Positions 10,214-19,702 of a DNA stretch of 64,000 nt are shown here, piece by piece. The position numbers were made by a program, and so were the translations under genes. The number at the start of each line of letters is the position of its first letter. Positions within the stretch are counted from its first letter, which is position 1. The notes under the pieces are model-generated. The model ran no database searches and was not told where the DNA came from. It worked only from the letters and a program-made list of their open reading frames with translations. Source of the DNA: Gammaproteobacteria bacterium (GTDB taxonomy: Bacteria > Pseudomonadota > Gammaproteobacteria > Steroidobacterales > Woeseiaceae); NCBI GenBank assembly GCA_009937615.1, contig JAACFB010000007.1, forward strand, positions 30,445 to 94,444. The letters run 5' to 3'.

Positions 10214-10456
10214 ATGAGCAGTATCGAAGAACAAGTTAAGAGCATCGTTGCCGAACAACTCGGGGTAAAAGAAGACGAAGTGACGAACGATGCTTCATTT
10301 GTCGATGACCTGGGTGCCGATTCCCTCGACACGGTCGAGCTGGTCATGGCCCTCGAGGAAGAATTCGAGACTGAAATCCCCGACGAGGAGGCCGAGAAGA
10401 TTACAACGGTGCAACAAGCTATCGATTTTGTCACTGCTCGCACAGCGGACAGTTAA
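10214..10456 (+). CDS. acpP: Acyl carrier protein
   Basis: [51 protein letters not shown] with the DSL phosphopantetheine site. Confidence 0.97.
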   Translation: MSSIEEQVKSIVAEQLGVKEDEVTNDASFVDDLGADSLDTVELVMALEEEFETEIPDEEAEKITTVQQAIDFVTARTADS

Positions 10457-10541
10457 TGCTTGAGGCGCGGCACCTGTTGCCGCGCCGGTACTTTTCATCG
10501 TTGCTGCCTCGGCAGACCCGCAAGATTTAAACGGACCTCTC

Positions 10542-11783
10542 TTGAAAGAACGACGCGTCGTTATTACCGGAATGGGTATGAACTCACCGGTAGGAAGCCG
10601 GCTGGATGTTGCGTGGAGAAATGTGTGCGAGGGCGTGTCTGGCATTCATGTCATTGATGATTTTGACACCAGCATGTTGCCGACCCGTATCGGCGGCACG
10701 GTCAAGGACTTCAATCCGGACGATTACCTCTCGCCAAAAGACCAGCGAAAAACTGATCCTTTTGTACATTACGGCCTGGCCGCGAGCATCGATGCAATAA
10801 CAGATTCCGGTCTCGAAATCACAGCCGAAAACGGGCATCGTATTGGTGTAGCAATGGGCTCCGGCATCGGTGGTATACAGACGATCGAGGAAAACCATAA
10901 AAGGATGCTTGAAGGTGGGATGCGCAAGGTATCACCGTTCTTCATTCCGGGCAGCATCATCAACATGACGTCGGGCTACGTCAGCATCACGAAGCACATT
11001 ACAGGCCCCAACGTATCGATCGTCACCGCCTGCGCGACTTCCGCACACTGCATCGGTTTCGCTGGTCGCTGTATCGAACATGGCGATGCTGACGTTATGC
11101 TTGCCGGCGGCTCCGAGCATGCGACTTCGCCGCTGGCGATGGGGGGCTTTTGTTCTGCCCGCGCGATGTCAACGCGCAACGATGATCCGACGCGGGCGAG
11201 CCGGCCCTGGGACATTGACCGGGACGGTTTCGTGCTGAGCAACGGCGCCGGTTGCATAGTGCTCGAAGAGCTGGAGCACGCCAAACGCAGAGGCGCCCGC
11301 ATTTATGCCGAACTTATCGGGTTCGGCATGAGCGGCGATGCGTACCATATTACGTTGCCGCCAGCGGACGGCGACGGCGCACGCAGAGCAATGGAAGCAG
11401 CGATCAATGACGCTGGGATAACGCCGGACGATATCGACTATCTGAATGCTCATGGGACCTCCACCCCTGCAGGCGATGCCGGTGAGGCCGTCGGAATCCG
11501 GAGAGCCTTCGGCGACGCGGCAGACAGGCTGATGGTCAGCTCGACCAAGTCGACAACAGGGCATCTTCTAGGTGCCGCCGGCGTGGTCGAATCAATATTT
11601 TGCATTCAGGCCATCAACGAGCAGGTCGTCCCTCCCACGATCAACCTGGATAACCAGGATCCGGCCTGCGACCTTGACTGCGTGCCACATACAGCGCGCG
11701 ACGCCCGGGTAAAAACGGCGATTTCCAATTCATTCGGGTTCGGCGGGACCAACAGCAGCCTGATTTTTCGCGCTTTTGACTAA
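10542..11783 (+). CDS. fabF: 3-oxoacyl-ACP synthase II
   Basis: KAS motifs: VTACATSAHCIG catalytic Cys, NAHGTSTPAGD, KSTTGHLLGAAG, NSFGFGGTNSSL. Confidence 0.96.
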   Translation: MKERRVVITGMGMNSPVGSRLDVAWRNVCEGVSGIHVIDDFDTSMLPTRIGGTVKDFNPDDYLSPKDQRKTDPFVHYGLAASIDAITDSGLEITAENGHRIGVAMGSGIGGIQTIEENHKRMLEGGMRKVSPFFIPGSIINMTSGYVSITKHITGPNVSIVTACATSAHCIGFAGRCIEHGDADVMLAGGSEHATSPLAMGGFCSARAMSTRNDDPTRASRPWDIDRDGFVLSNGAGCIVLEELEHAKRRGARIYAELIGFGMSGDAYHITLPPADGDGARRAMEAAINDAGITPDDIDYLNAHGTSTPAGDAGEAVGIRRAFGDAADRLMVSSTKSTTGHLLGAAGVVESIFCIQAINEQVVPPTINLDNQDPACDLDCVPHTARDARVKTAISNSFGFGGTNSSLIFRAFD

Positions 11784-11792
11784 GCCAGCAAG

Positions 11793-12092
11793 GTGCCGAT
11801 CGCAGAATGCTTTTTTGCCGCTAAACCGCGGCAGCCGGCACCGCTCATAGTCTCCGACCTGACTTCTGACGGCGGTAACGTGGCATTCTGGGTTACCATG
11901 AATGCAGTGATCTTCAGGCGAAGCCGCATCGCTGCTATGAGCATGGGCACACAACACGTTGTTTCGGGACACGGATACGATTTGGCAGGTGGATCGTTGC
12001 ACCTGGAGCTTCTGCCGAGCCAGGTTTCTGGCGCTTCAGGCCGGTTCAGTAGGCCCGAGCTGGTAGGTTCGATGGCTGCGCAAGAACGATGA
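11793..12092 (+). CDS. Hypothetical 99-aa protein between fabF and mltG (uncertain)
   Basis: GTG start about 10 bp after the fabF stop; TGA overlaps the mltG ATG (ATGA arrangement); no recognised family; weak or absent Shine-Dalgarno. Confidence 0.35.
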   Translation: MPIAECFFAAKPRQPAPLIVSDLTSDGGNVAFWVTMNAVIFRRSRIAAMSMGTQHVVSGHGYDLAGGSLHLELLPSQVSGASGRFSRPELVGSMAAQER

Positions 12093-13123
12093 GGCGCCTG
12101 ATTATTGGTGCAGCTGCGGCTGCGATAACCGTTCTTGGGGCGATAAGCATTGCCTTCCTGTATACGGGGCAGTACCTGGATACCCCGGTCAGCATCGCTG
12201 ATGCCGACGTTGAATTCCAAATAGAGCCGGGCGCGACATTTCGGCAGGTGAGTGACACGCTGGCTGGAAGAGGCATCATTCACAAACCCTGGCTTTTCCG
12301 CTTATACGGTCGTTGGACCGGTGACGCCAACTCGATTCAGGCCGGCGATTACCTGATTGAACCGGGTTTGACCCCAAGAGAGCTGTTGGAAAAATTTACC
12401 AGCGGTGCCGTTCGGCTGTATTCGTTTACGATTATTGAAGGCTGGAATCAGTGGGATCTATTACGAGCAGTGCAAACTCATCGGCAGCTGAAGTCGGAGC
12501 TTACCGTCGAGGATTGGCCTGCATTTCTGCAGCAGCTTGGCGCGGATACAGACCACCCTGAGGGCCTGTTTCTGCCCGATACCTACCGCTTCCCGAGAGG
12601 CACAACGGATCGCGCTGTCTTACAACAGGCGTATGAGCTAATGCAGGAATTTCTGACGCAGGAGTGGTCGAAACGAGCCGAAGATATACCGGTCTCCTCA
12701 CCCTATGAGGCACTGATACTGGCTTCAATCGTCGAAAAAGAGACCGCTCGCGCTGATGAGCGTGCGCTAATCGCCGGAGTGTTCACACGGCGGCTTGAAA
12801 AAGGCATGAGGCTCCAAACCGATCCGACCGTAATTTACGGCATTGGGCCGGATTTTGACGGCAACCTGCGGCGGCGCGATCTGCGGTCAGATACGCCTTA
12901 CAACACTTACACACGCCGTGGGCTGCCGCCTACACCGATTGCCATGCCGGGCAGGGCATCCATACAGGCAGCGCTGCATCCCGCAGAAGGTGATGAGCTG
13001 TACTTTGTTGCCACGGGTCTCGATGATGGCAGTCACAAGTTTTCTGTAAACAAAGAACAACATGACGCCGCTGTGGCAGAGTACCTGCGCCGATTGCGTG
13101 ATCGGCGTAACCAAGGACATTGA
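12089..13123 (+). CDS. mltG: Endolytic murein transglycosylase MltG (YceG)
   Basis: One TM, then YceG sequence: PEGLFLPDTYRFPRGTTD, ALILASIVEKETA, LQTDPTVIYGIG, PYNTYTRRGLPPTPIAMPG, LYFVATGLDDGSHKFS. Confidence 0.96.
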   Translation: MRRLIIGAAAAAITVLGAISIAFLYTGQYLDTPVSIADADVEFQIEPGATFRQVSDTLAGRGIIHKPWLFRLYGRWTGDANSIQAGDYLIEPGLTPRELLEKFTSGAVRLYSFTIIEGWNQWDLLRAVQTHRQLKSELTVEDWPAFLQQLGADTDHPEGLFLPDTYRFPRGTTDRAVLQQAYELMQEFLTQEWSKRAEDIPVSSPYEALILASIVEKETARADERALIAGVFTRRLEKGMRLQTDPTVIYGIGPDFDGNLRRRDLRSDTPYNTYTRRGLPPTPIAMPGRASIQAALHPAEGDELYFVATGLDDGSHKFSVNKEQHDAAVAEYLRRLRDRRNQGH

Positions 13124-13124
13124 A

Positions 13125-13745
13125 TTGAATACGGGCAGATTCATCACGGTCGAAGGTATCGAAGGGGTTGGTAAGTCGACCAATATCGAGCACCTGTCAC
13201 GCATCATCGAAAGCCGCGGATTCAAAGTACTCAAGACACGCGAGCCCGGCGGCACACCGATGGCCGAGCGGATCCGGGCGCTGCTTGTCGAGCACGGCGA
13301 GGAAGAGTTACCCGATATCGCCGAATTGCTGCTGATGTTTGCAGCGCGTGCCTTGCACGTGAACAACGTTATCCGGCCAGCGCTCGCTGCCGGAACATGG
13401 GTGGTCTGTGATCGATTTACCGACGCCAGCAGGGCCTATCAAGGGGGCGGCCGCGGCATTCCAATGAATAACATCAATCAACTCGCGGACTGGGTGCATG
13501 GGAATCTGCAGCCAGACCTGACGATCTTGCTGGATGCGCCGGTCGATACCGGGCTGGATCGCGCAGGCCGGCGAGGGGAGCCCGATCGCATAGAAGTGGA
13601 GCGCCGCGAATTCTTCAGTCGTGTTCGTGAAACCTATCTGCAACTTGCCGGATCGGAGCCCGAACGGTTTATCGTCGTGGATGCGACCCAGGATCTCGAG
13701 TCGGTGCGCAGAGCCGTGGAACGGATCGCATTAGAAATCGAATAA
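13125..13745 (+). CDS. tmk: Thymidylate kinase
   Basis: FITVEGIEGVGKSTN P-loop, TREPGGTPMAERIR, CDRFTDASRAYQGGGRG. TTG start at 13125 proposed because the tracked ATG (13062) lies inside mltG. Confidence 0.94.
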   Translation: MNTGRFITVEGIEGVGKSTNIEHLSRIIESRGFKVLKTREPGGTPMAERIRALLVEHGEEELPDIAELLLMFAARALHVNNVIRPALAAGTWVVCDRFTDASRAYQGGGRGIPMNNINQLADWVHGNLQPDLTILLDAPVDTGLDRAGRRGEPDRIEVERREFFSRVRETYLQLAGSEPERFIVVDATQDLESVRRAVERIALEIE

Positions 13746-13780
13746 TTAACTTTAATTAACTGTTATAAATAATTGATTAT

Positions 13781-14767
13781 ATGGATATTAGTTGGCTTAA
13801 GCAGTTTGCCCAATCCTGGATCGACCGTGCCGAACACGGGCGATTGCCGCATGCCGTGCTGCTAGCGGGGCCTGCCGGCGTCGGCAAACGGGCTGCCGCC
13901 GGCTGGATTGCCGAACGACACCTGAAAATCGGGCCCCAAGTGGAGTTGCCACAGTTTCCGCCGGCAACACTTCAGCATGCTGATCTGCGCTGGATTTCGC
14001 CCGCAGAGGACAAACAGACAATCAGTATCGACCAGATCCGGACGCTCGTGTCGGAGATCAGCCTGACAAGTTATGAGGGCGTCGGTAAGGTGGCTGTCGT
14101 AGAACCTGCTAACGCCATGACCGTTAACGCGGCCAATAGTCTGCTAAAGACGCTCGAAGAGCCTCCGGGCAATGCCATACTGATCCTGATCGCCGACCGC
14201 GTCGGCAGTCTTCCCGCGACAATCTTCAGCCGTTGCCAGCGAATTGAGCTGCTGGCTCCGTCCGAAGCGGAGGGACTCGCCTGGCTCGAGAGCCTGCGCC
14301 CCGGTACACAGTGGGCCGAGGCGCTGAAACTTGCGGGTTACGCGCCCCTGGCGGCCCTGCAGGCCGTTGAGCAGCTGGATACGCACGCCGCGCTAAGCCG
14401 GGACTTCGCAGCTGTCGCCAGCGCTCGAGAATCAGCCATTGATGTCGCTGCGCGCTGGAACCGGCTGGAGATCGACTTTGTGCTGCTATGGCTGGCGCGC
14501 CAGGTTCAACAGTTGATTATTAGCCAGTCGGGTAGCCCGACTGGCGTATTTGGGCCGGGAATGGACAAATCTGTGCTGACGCGCATGGACACTCGAAATC
14601 TGTTCTGCTATTTAGATACGGTTAACCGGTTGCGTGGACAACAAAGCGGTTCCTTCAATGTCCAGTTAGCGCTTGAGGGATTGTTGTTGGACCTCGCTGA
14701 CGGGCTCAGTAATTGTTGCCCGTCGCTGCCGGAAGATGGTATGCGGTTCATGCGAGCAAAGAGGTAG
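13781..14767 (+). CDS. holB: DNA polymerase III delta' subunit
   Basis: HAVLLAGPAGVGKRAAA, QTISIDQIRTLVSEISLTSYEGVGKVAVVEPANAMTVNAANSLLKTLEEPPGN; downstream of tmk. Confidence 0.95.
   Translation: MDISWLKQFAQSWIDRAEHGRLPHAVLLAGPAGVGKRAAAGWIAERHLKIGPQVELPQFPPATLQHADLRWISPAEDKQTISIDQIRTLVSEISLTSYEGVGKVAVVEPANAMTVNAANSLLKTLEEPPGNAILILIADRVGSLPATIFSRCQRIELLAPSEAEGLAWLESLRPGTQWAEALKLAGYAPLAALQAVEQLDTHAALSRDFAAVASARESAIDVAARWNRLEIDFVLLWLARQVQQLIISQSGSPTGVFGPGMDKSVLTRMDTRNLFCYLDTVNRLRGQQSGSFNVQLALEGLLLDLADGLSNCCPSLPEDGMRFMRAKR
14523..14545. repeat. Perfect 10-bp inverted repeat with 3-nt loop inside holB
   Basis: GCCAGTCGGG-TAG-CCCGACTGGC read directly from sequence. Confidence 0.9.
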
Positions 14768-14771
14768 ACCC

Positions 14772-15110
14772 ATGAGTAAACCTGGACTTTTGACGCTGAC
14801 GATCAAGGACAAGAGCGCCCTTTACCTGGCGTACATGCCGTATGTCATTAACGGTGGTTTGTTTATTCCAACAAACAGCTCTTATCGCCTTGGTGACGAG
14901 GTTTTCATGCTGCTTAACCTGATGGGCGAGGAAGAAAAGATACCGGTCGCCGGGACGGTGATCTGGATGACGCCGAAAGGCGCCCAGGGCAAGCGTACGG
15001 CCGGTATCGGGGTGCAGTTCAGTGAACAGGACCAGGGGAACACGCAAAAGAAGATCGAAAATTATCTCGCCGGGGCGCTCGGCGGGGACAAGCCCACACA
15101 CACGATGTAA
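14772..15110 (+). CDS. pilZ: PilZ domain protein (type IV pilus PilZ type)
   Basis: YMPYVINGGLFIPTNSSYRLGDEVFMLLNLMGEEEKIPVAGTVIWMTPKGAQGKRTAGIGVQFSEQD; downstream of holB, a common arrangement. ATG at 14772 preferred over the tracked 14673. Confidence 0.92.
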   Translation: MSKPGLLTLTIKDKSALYLAYMPYVINGGLFIPTNSSYRLGDEVFMLLNLMGEEEKIPVAGTVIWMTPKGAQGKRTAGIGVQFSEQDQGNTQKKIENYLAGALGGDKPTHTM

Positions 15111-15133
15111 AGATTGCTGGAGCAGGTCTCGGA

Positions 15134-16180
15134 CTACAACTGATCCTTGTTGATGCCGTCTTTTAACACGTAGGCCTGATAGCCCCGCTCGCTCAGGATA
15201 TAGGCGCCGGCCGAGCTACGCCGCCCCGTGTCGCAACAAACAACGTATTCACGATCGGGATCCAGCGTGCTGATCTTAAGCCGTATGAAATACAGCGGTA
15301 TATTAATGGCGGCATCAAGATGATGATTCTCGAATTCGCTCGGAAGACGCACGTCGAGCCAGCATCCACCATCGTCGACGATTTTCTGACCCTCCTCCAA
15401 AGTTACCCAGTCGAGCATGGGCTCATTGAGCAGTTTCTTGAAATCGTCCTTGCCAAGACGCATGACGGAACCGTCGGACGTCATTGTCACCGTTGCGTTA
15501 CGTTTTGCATCCGAGATCAGCGCTTCCTCTCCAAAAGTATCTCCAACGTTGAGTTCAGCCAGTTTGATACCGTCTTTGGATAGCGGTGTTTCACGAGTCA
15601 CTATCGCGCTACCGCGGATAAGAACATAGAAGTAGTCACCCTCTGTGCCCTGTTTGAGGATAATTTCGCCGGCATTGTAATTGACCTGCTGCATGCGCAT
15701 GAATATCGCCTGGATATTCGCCGGTGGAATTTTGTGGAATGCTTTTGTCTGCAGCAGCATGGTCATCCAGTCTTCGCCGCCGGAATCGGCGTCGCCGCGC
15801 AAATCCGACACTTCGTAGGTCCCGGTCTGGTCCCATGTCAGCATGACATCGAGCAAATCACTGTCGATCGACAGGAACTGCACGCGGCCCCGGGCCCTGG
15901 CGGAGACCCGCCGGGGATAAATTGGAGAAACCGGGTTGCGCGCAGTCTCGTCGCCACCCTCTACGGTGTCGACAACCTTACCCTGATCGAGCAATTCCAG
16001 AACACCTGACGCAACATAGAACGTGCGCTTTTCGGTATCCCCCTCTTTGAACAGCACCTGCCCCGGGGATAACTCGCGTAACTGGATCTTGCGCGCCAGC
16101 GCCGCAAGATTGTCCCGCTTCAGCCCGTCCAATGGTGAAAACTGCTTGAGCAGGTCCGTAGTTATCTGCTCGCCCGTCAT
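15134..16180 (-). CDS. Tandem cyclic nucleotide-binding-domain protein with C-terminal rhodanese domain
   Basis: Two CNB-like segments (LSPGQVLFKEGDTEKRTFYVASGVLELL; YNAGEIILKQGTEGDYFYVLIRGSAIV...VGDTFGEEALISDAKRNATV), then rhodanese (WLDVRLPSEFENHHLDAAINIPL, VVCCDTGRRSSAGAYILSERGY). Confidence 0.88.
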   Translation of the reverse strand: MTGEQITTDLLKQFSPLDGLKRDNLAALARKIQLRELSPGQVLFKEGDTEKRTFYVASGVLELLDQGKVVDTVEGGDETARNPVSPIYPRRVSARARGRVQFLSIDSDLLDVMLTWDQTGTYEVSDLRGDADSGGEDWMTMLLQTKAFHKIPPANIQAIFMRMQQVNYNAGEIILKQGTEGDYFYVLIRGSAIVTRETPLSKDGIKLAELNVGDTFGEEALISDAKRNATVTMTSDGSVMRLGKDDFKKLLNEPMLDWVTLEEGQKIVDDGGCWLDVRLPSEFENHHLDAAINIPLYFIRLKISTLDPDREYVVCCDTGRRSSAGAYILSERGYQAYVLKDGINKDQL

Positions 16181-16292
16181 ACTTTGTCCTTGTTCAAGTG
16201 CATTATTCCGGTAGCGCGGTATTCTACCTTCAATTCAACGACTTCCGATACACTGATAGGCCCGCAGCGTGAAACGGTGCACAGTTTACGGG

Positions 16293-18320
16293 TCATTCGG
16301 CCGTTAACGTGGACCATCCGGTGTGCGGTTCGAACCGATCTCCGTACTTTCCTGCGAGCTCTCGCATTCGGTTCACGACCGCGTCGAAGCCGCGTTCTCG
16401 CGCATAGTTGACGGGCCCGCCACGAAATGGTGCAAAGCCGGTTCCGAAAATTACGCCCGCATCCAGCAGATCGGCGTCGCTGACCACGCCGTCGGCGAGG
16501 CATGCGACGGCCTCGTTGACCATCGGCAAAATCAAGCGATCCTCGATGTCAGGCGGCAAGCTATCGGCACCCGTGGACGGTTTCACAGCCTTGCCGTCCT
16601 GCCAGGCGTAAAATCCCTGGCCAGTTTTTCGCCCCAGGTGGCCGCGTTCAACCATCGCGGCAAGATTCTCGAGCGTCGGACCTTCCCCGCTTGCGCCAAG
16701 TTGCCGCGAGCTGTGCAGCACGACATCCAGACCGACACTGTCGGCGAGTTCGACAGGCCCCATCGGCATTCCGAACTGCTCCGCCACCCTGTCCACGGTG
16801 GTCAGCGAAATGCCGGATGCCACCAGGTGCATGGCTTCGATCATGTAAGGTGCGAGAACACGGTTGACTACGAAGCCTGGCGCGCTCATGCATTCAAGGG
16901 GAAGCTTGCCGATGCTTTTAACGAATGCAAAGCCAATGTCCAGCGACTGCTGTTCAGTGTCACCACACCGCACAACTTCCACCAGCGGCATTTGCGACAC
17001 CGGGTTAAAGAAATGCAGGCCGATGAACCGCGTTGGCTCACGGAGATCATTCCGTAACTGTTCCAGCGGAATAGTCGATGTGTTGGTTGCCAGCACGACA
17101 TCCGGCCGCATGGTGGACTCGAGCCGCTTGTACAGGTTTTTCTTTGCCTCCACATCCTCAAAAATTGCTTCTATGATCAGGTCAGCGTCGGCAACGCCTT
17201 CGCCCTCGATGTCCATCTGCAACCGCTGAGTCGCGGCCGCACGTTCGGTATCGTTGCGAATCCGTTTGGCGAAGAGTTTCTGGGCCCTCGCAATCGCCGG
17301 CTCGACGAACTTCTGTTCACGGTCCTGCAGCGTGACCTGCATTCCACGCAGTGCACACCATGATGCAATATCGCCCCCCATTACGCCGGCACCTACCACG
17401 TGCACCTTGGCAATCTCTCGATCCGTCTTGCCGCCCTGGCTCTTGAGCCTGTTCTGCAGAAAGAAAACCCGGACAAGATTCCGTGAGGTCGGCGAGCACA
17501 TAAGCTCCGAGAAGGATCTCGCTTCGGCCTCGTAACCGGTTCGAGTGGATGCCCCGTGACGCGCCCAAAGCTCTATCATGGCGTACGGAGCAGGGTAGTG
17601 ATCCCGCCGGGCCTTGCCGGCAACCTGCCGAATCAGCGCGGGCTTGATAAAGGGTCTGATGATCCCTAAGTTCAGAACCTGCTCGACGAGGGATGCCGTG
17701 TGTTTGGGACGCGAAGCCGCGATGAGCTCGCGCGCCGCCTGACGCCAGTTATCGACTGCTGCAATGCGATCCACGAGGCCTATCTTCCTGCCCTTATCGA
17801 CGGTAATGGGCTTGCCGGAGAGCATCAGCTGCATACCTTGCCGGACGCCGCAAATTTGAACCGCGCGCACCGTGCCGCCAAATCCCGGGTGCAGGCCGAG
17901 CTGCACCTCCGGCAGACCCAACACCGGCTTGTCGTTGGCTAACGCCAGCCGATAATCGCATGCCATCGCAAGCTCCAGGCCGCCGCCCAGCGCGAAGCCA
18001 TTGATGACCGCAACTGTTTTACAGCGTAACCCTTCGAGCTTGTCGAACACCTGTTGTCCGAGGCGTGTGACTTCGTAAGCACGCCCCGGCGAGTCGACCG
18101 ACGTAAATTCATTGATGTCGGCCCCCATGATGAATCCATTGCGTTTTCCGGAGTGGATCACGAGACCTTTCGGCGGAGCTGAAGCGTAAAACTCCATCAG
18201 CGTATCCAACTCGGTCATCACTTCGCTGGAAAGAACATTGGCATTGGCATCGGCTTTGTCGATACGGAGCCAAACAATACCTTCGTCATCAGTCTCTGCG
18301 GTCCAGTGCTGCAAATTCAT
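16293..18320 (-). CDS. Multifunctional enoyl-CoA hydratase / 3-hydroxyacyl-CoA dehydrogenase (FadJ/FadB-like)
   Basis: Crotonase part (GFALGGGLELAMACDYRLA, GLPEVQLGLHPGFGGTVR) plus HAD part (VHVVGAGVMGGDIASWCA, ATNTSTIPLEQL, GLHFFNPVSQMPLVEVV). Confidence 0.93.
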   Translation of the reverse strand: MNLQHWTAETDDEGIVWLRIDKADANANVLSSEVMTELDTLMEFYASAPPKGLVIHSGKRNGFIMGADINEFTSVDSPGRAYEVTRLGQQVFDKLEGLRCKTVAVINGFALGGGLELAMACDYRLALANDKPVLGLPEVQLGLHPGFGGTVRAVQICGVRQGMQLMLSGKPITVDKGRKIGLVDRIAAVDNWRQAARELIAASRPKHTASLVEQVLNLGIIRPFIKPALIRQVAGKARRDHYPAPYAMIELWARHGASTRTGYEAEARSFSELMCSPTSRNLVRVFFLQNRLKSQGGKTDREIAKVHVVGAGVMGGDIASWCALRGMQVTLQDREQKFVEPAIARAQKLFAKRIRNDTERAAATQRLQMDIEGEGVADADLIIEAIFEDVEAKKNLYKRLESTMRPDVVLATNTSTIPLEQLRNDLREPTRFIGLHFFNPVSQMPLVEVVRCGDTEQQSLDIGFAFVKSIGKLPLECMSAPGFVVNRVLAPYMIEAMHLVASGISLTTVDRVAEQFGMPMGPVELADSVGLDVVLHSSRQLGASGEGPTLENLAAMVERGHLGRKTGQGFYAWQDGKAVKPSTGADSLPPDIEDRLILPMVNEAVACLADGVVSDADLLDAGVIFGTGFAPFRGGPVNYARERGFDAVVNRMRELAGKYGDRFEPHTGWSTLTAE

Positions 18321-18332
18321 CGAGATCCTCTG

Positions 18333-19067
18333 TTAAGCGACTTCGAAATCGCAAATCAACGGCAAATGATCGGAGTATCGCACCTGTGGAACTTCGAGTC
18401 CGGTCACCACGATACCTTCCTGGTAGAGAATGAAGTCCAGCTCCTTGCGCGGGGCACGGCTCGGGTAGGTCGGCAGGCTTTCGGTGTTGGCCGAGGTAAG
18501 ACCGGCCGCACGCATAAACAGGTAGATCTCGTTCTCACCCCAGAATGTATTGAAATCGCCCGCTACGATTACGGGTTTGTCAGTCTCGTCGATCAGGTCA
18601 TAAAGGCGGCGCAATTGTAAATGACGATGCCGGTACTTAACCGACAAATGCACGAGAAACACGGCAAAATCGCGCATCTCGAATTCAATGATCAATCGCT
18701 TTATGCCGGTGTCAAAATAGTGAAACTTTTCGCCGTGAACGCGCGCTGCGGCCATGAATGCATTGCCCTGTTTGCGCACGATCGGCAGCAGCTGGTTGAG
18801 CGATTTCGACCCGTATTTCGTTTCGTAAGAGGTATTCATGCCGAGCGCAGCGGCAATCTGCTTAGCCTGATTTACCTTGCGGCTCCGGATCGAACCGGTA
18901 TCGACTTCGATCAGCCCGACAATATCCGGATCTACGGACTTGACGAATTGGGTGATTTCGGGAAGTACGCTCTGATTTCCGAGTACGTAGCCGGCGCCGG
19001 GAAGCGGCATATGCATGCTGGCGCCACCGCCGACGGCATAACGAATGTTGTACAAGAGGAGGCGCAT
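18333..19067 (-). CDS. Endonuclease/exonuclease/phosphatase family protein
   Basis: RLLLYNIRYA, DIVGLIEVDTGS, VIVAGDFNTFWGENEI, YSDHLPLICDFEV. Confidence 0.88.
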   Translation of the reverse strand: MRLLLYNIRYAVGGGASMHMPLPGAGYVLGNQSVLPEITQFVKSVDPDIVGLIEVDTGSIRSRKVNQAKQIAAALGMNTSYETKYGSKSLNQLLPIVRKQGNAFMAAARVHGEKFHYFDTGIKRLIIEFEMRDFAVFLVHLSVKYRHRHLQLRRLYDLIDETDKPVIVAGDFNTFWGENEIYLFMRAAGLTSANTESLPTYPSRAPRKELDFILYQEGIVVTGLEVPQVRYSDHLPLICDFEVA

Positions 19068-19191
19068 CTAAGTGTTACGATACCGAATCGCCGTGAGCAT
19101 GGGAACTACTCTTTGACATGATTTCGGGCCGCGCGAAAACCTCCTAAATTGGCTAAACTACGCCTTCTGGGAATCTGCAGCGAGGCAAGCG

Positions 19192-19656
19192 ATGTCAGAA
19201 GCCAATCCGATTCGAGTATTTGTAACCCATACGTTTGATGAAGGCGACGACTATCTACGGGTATTCGAGTTTCTCGAGAGCATGGAGAACTTCTTTTACC
19301 TCAATGTCAGCAAGCCAGATAACATTCCGTTGCAGGGCGGTTCCGAAGCCATAAAAGACGAATTGATTCAGCAGATCAAGGCCTCTGAGGTGGTCATCGT
19401 TCTGCCGGCTGTTTACGAGGCTCAACCAGAACTCCTGAACTACATGATGGACGTGGCTGATGCCAATGGCATCGGAATGATTACCATTCGGCCGTACGGC
19501 GGCTTGGACGAGACGCCGCCGGAAATTGTCGGCCGTGTGAAAGAACACATCGACTGGAATGCCCGAACAATTGTCGATGCGTTGAAACGTGTTGCACGTG
19601 GTGAAGAGACGGCGCGCTGGGAGGTCATCGACTTCCCGGGATTTGAGCCGGACTGA
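19192..19656 (+). CDS. TIR-like / DUF1863 (MTH538-type) domain protein
   Basis: RVFVTHTFDEGDDYLRVFEFLESMENFFYLNVSKPDN...ELIQQIKASEVVIVLPAVYEA...GIGMITIRPYG resembles the stand-alone TIR-like fold of DUF1863/ThsB-type proteins. Confidence 0.6.
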   Translation: MSEANPIRVFVTHTFDEGDDYLRVFEFLESMENFFYLNVSKPDNIPLQGGSEAIKDELIQQIKASEVVIVLPAVYEAQPELLNYMMDVADANGIGMITIRPYGGLDETPPEIVGRVKEHIDWNARTIVDALKRVARGEETARWEVIDFPGFEPD

Positions 19657-19702
19657 CGTCCCCAACCAGCAGATGTGAAATTACCCTGATGTGACTGGTT
19701 CG

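Noticed and set aside
11780-12283. 167-aa minus-strand ORF overlapping mltG
   Set aside because: Antisense to the clear mltG 5' end and without recognisable features; probably a shadow ORF of GC-rich coding sequence.
16323-17057. 244-aa plus-strand ORF antisense to the FadJ-like gene
   Set aside because: Opposite a well-supported enzyme gene; no family features.
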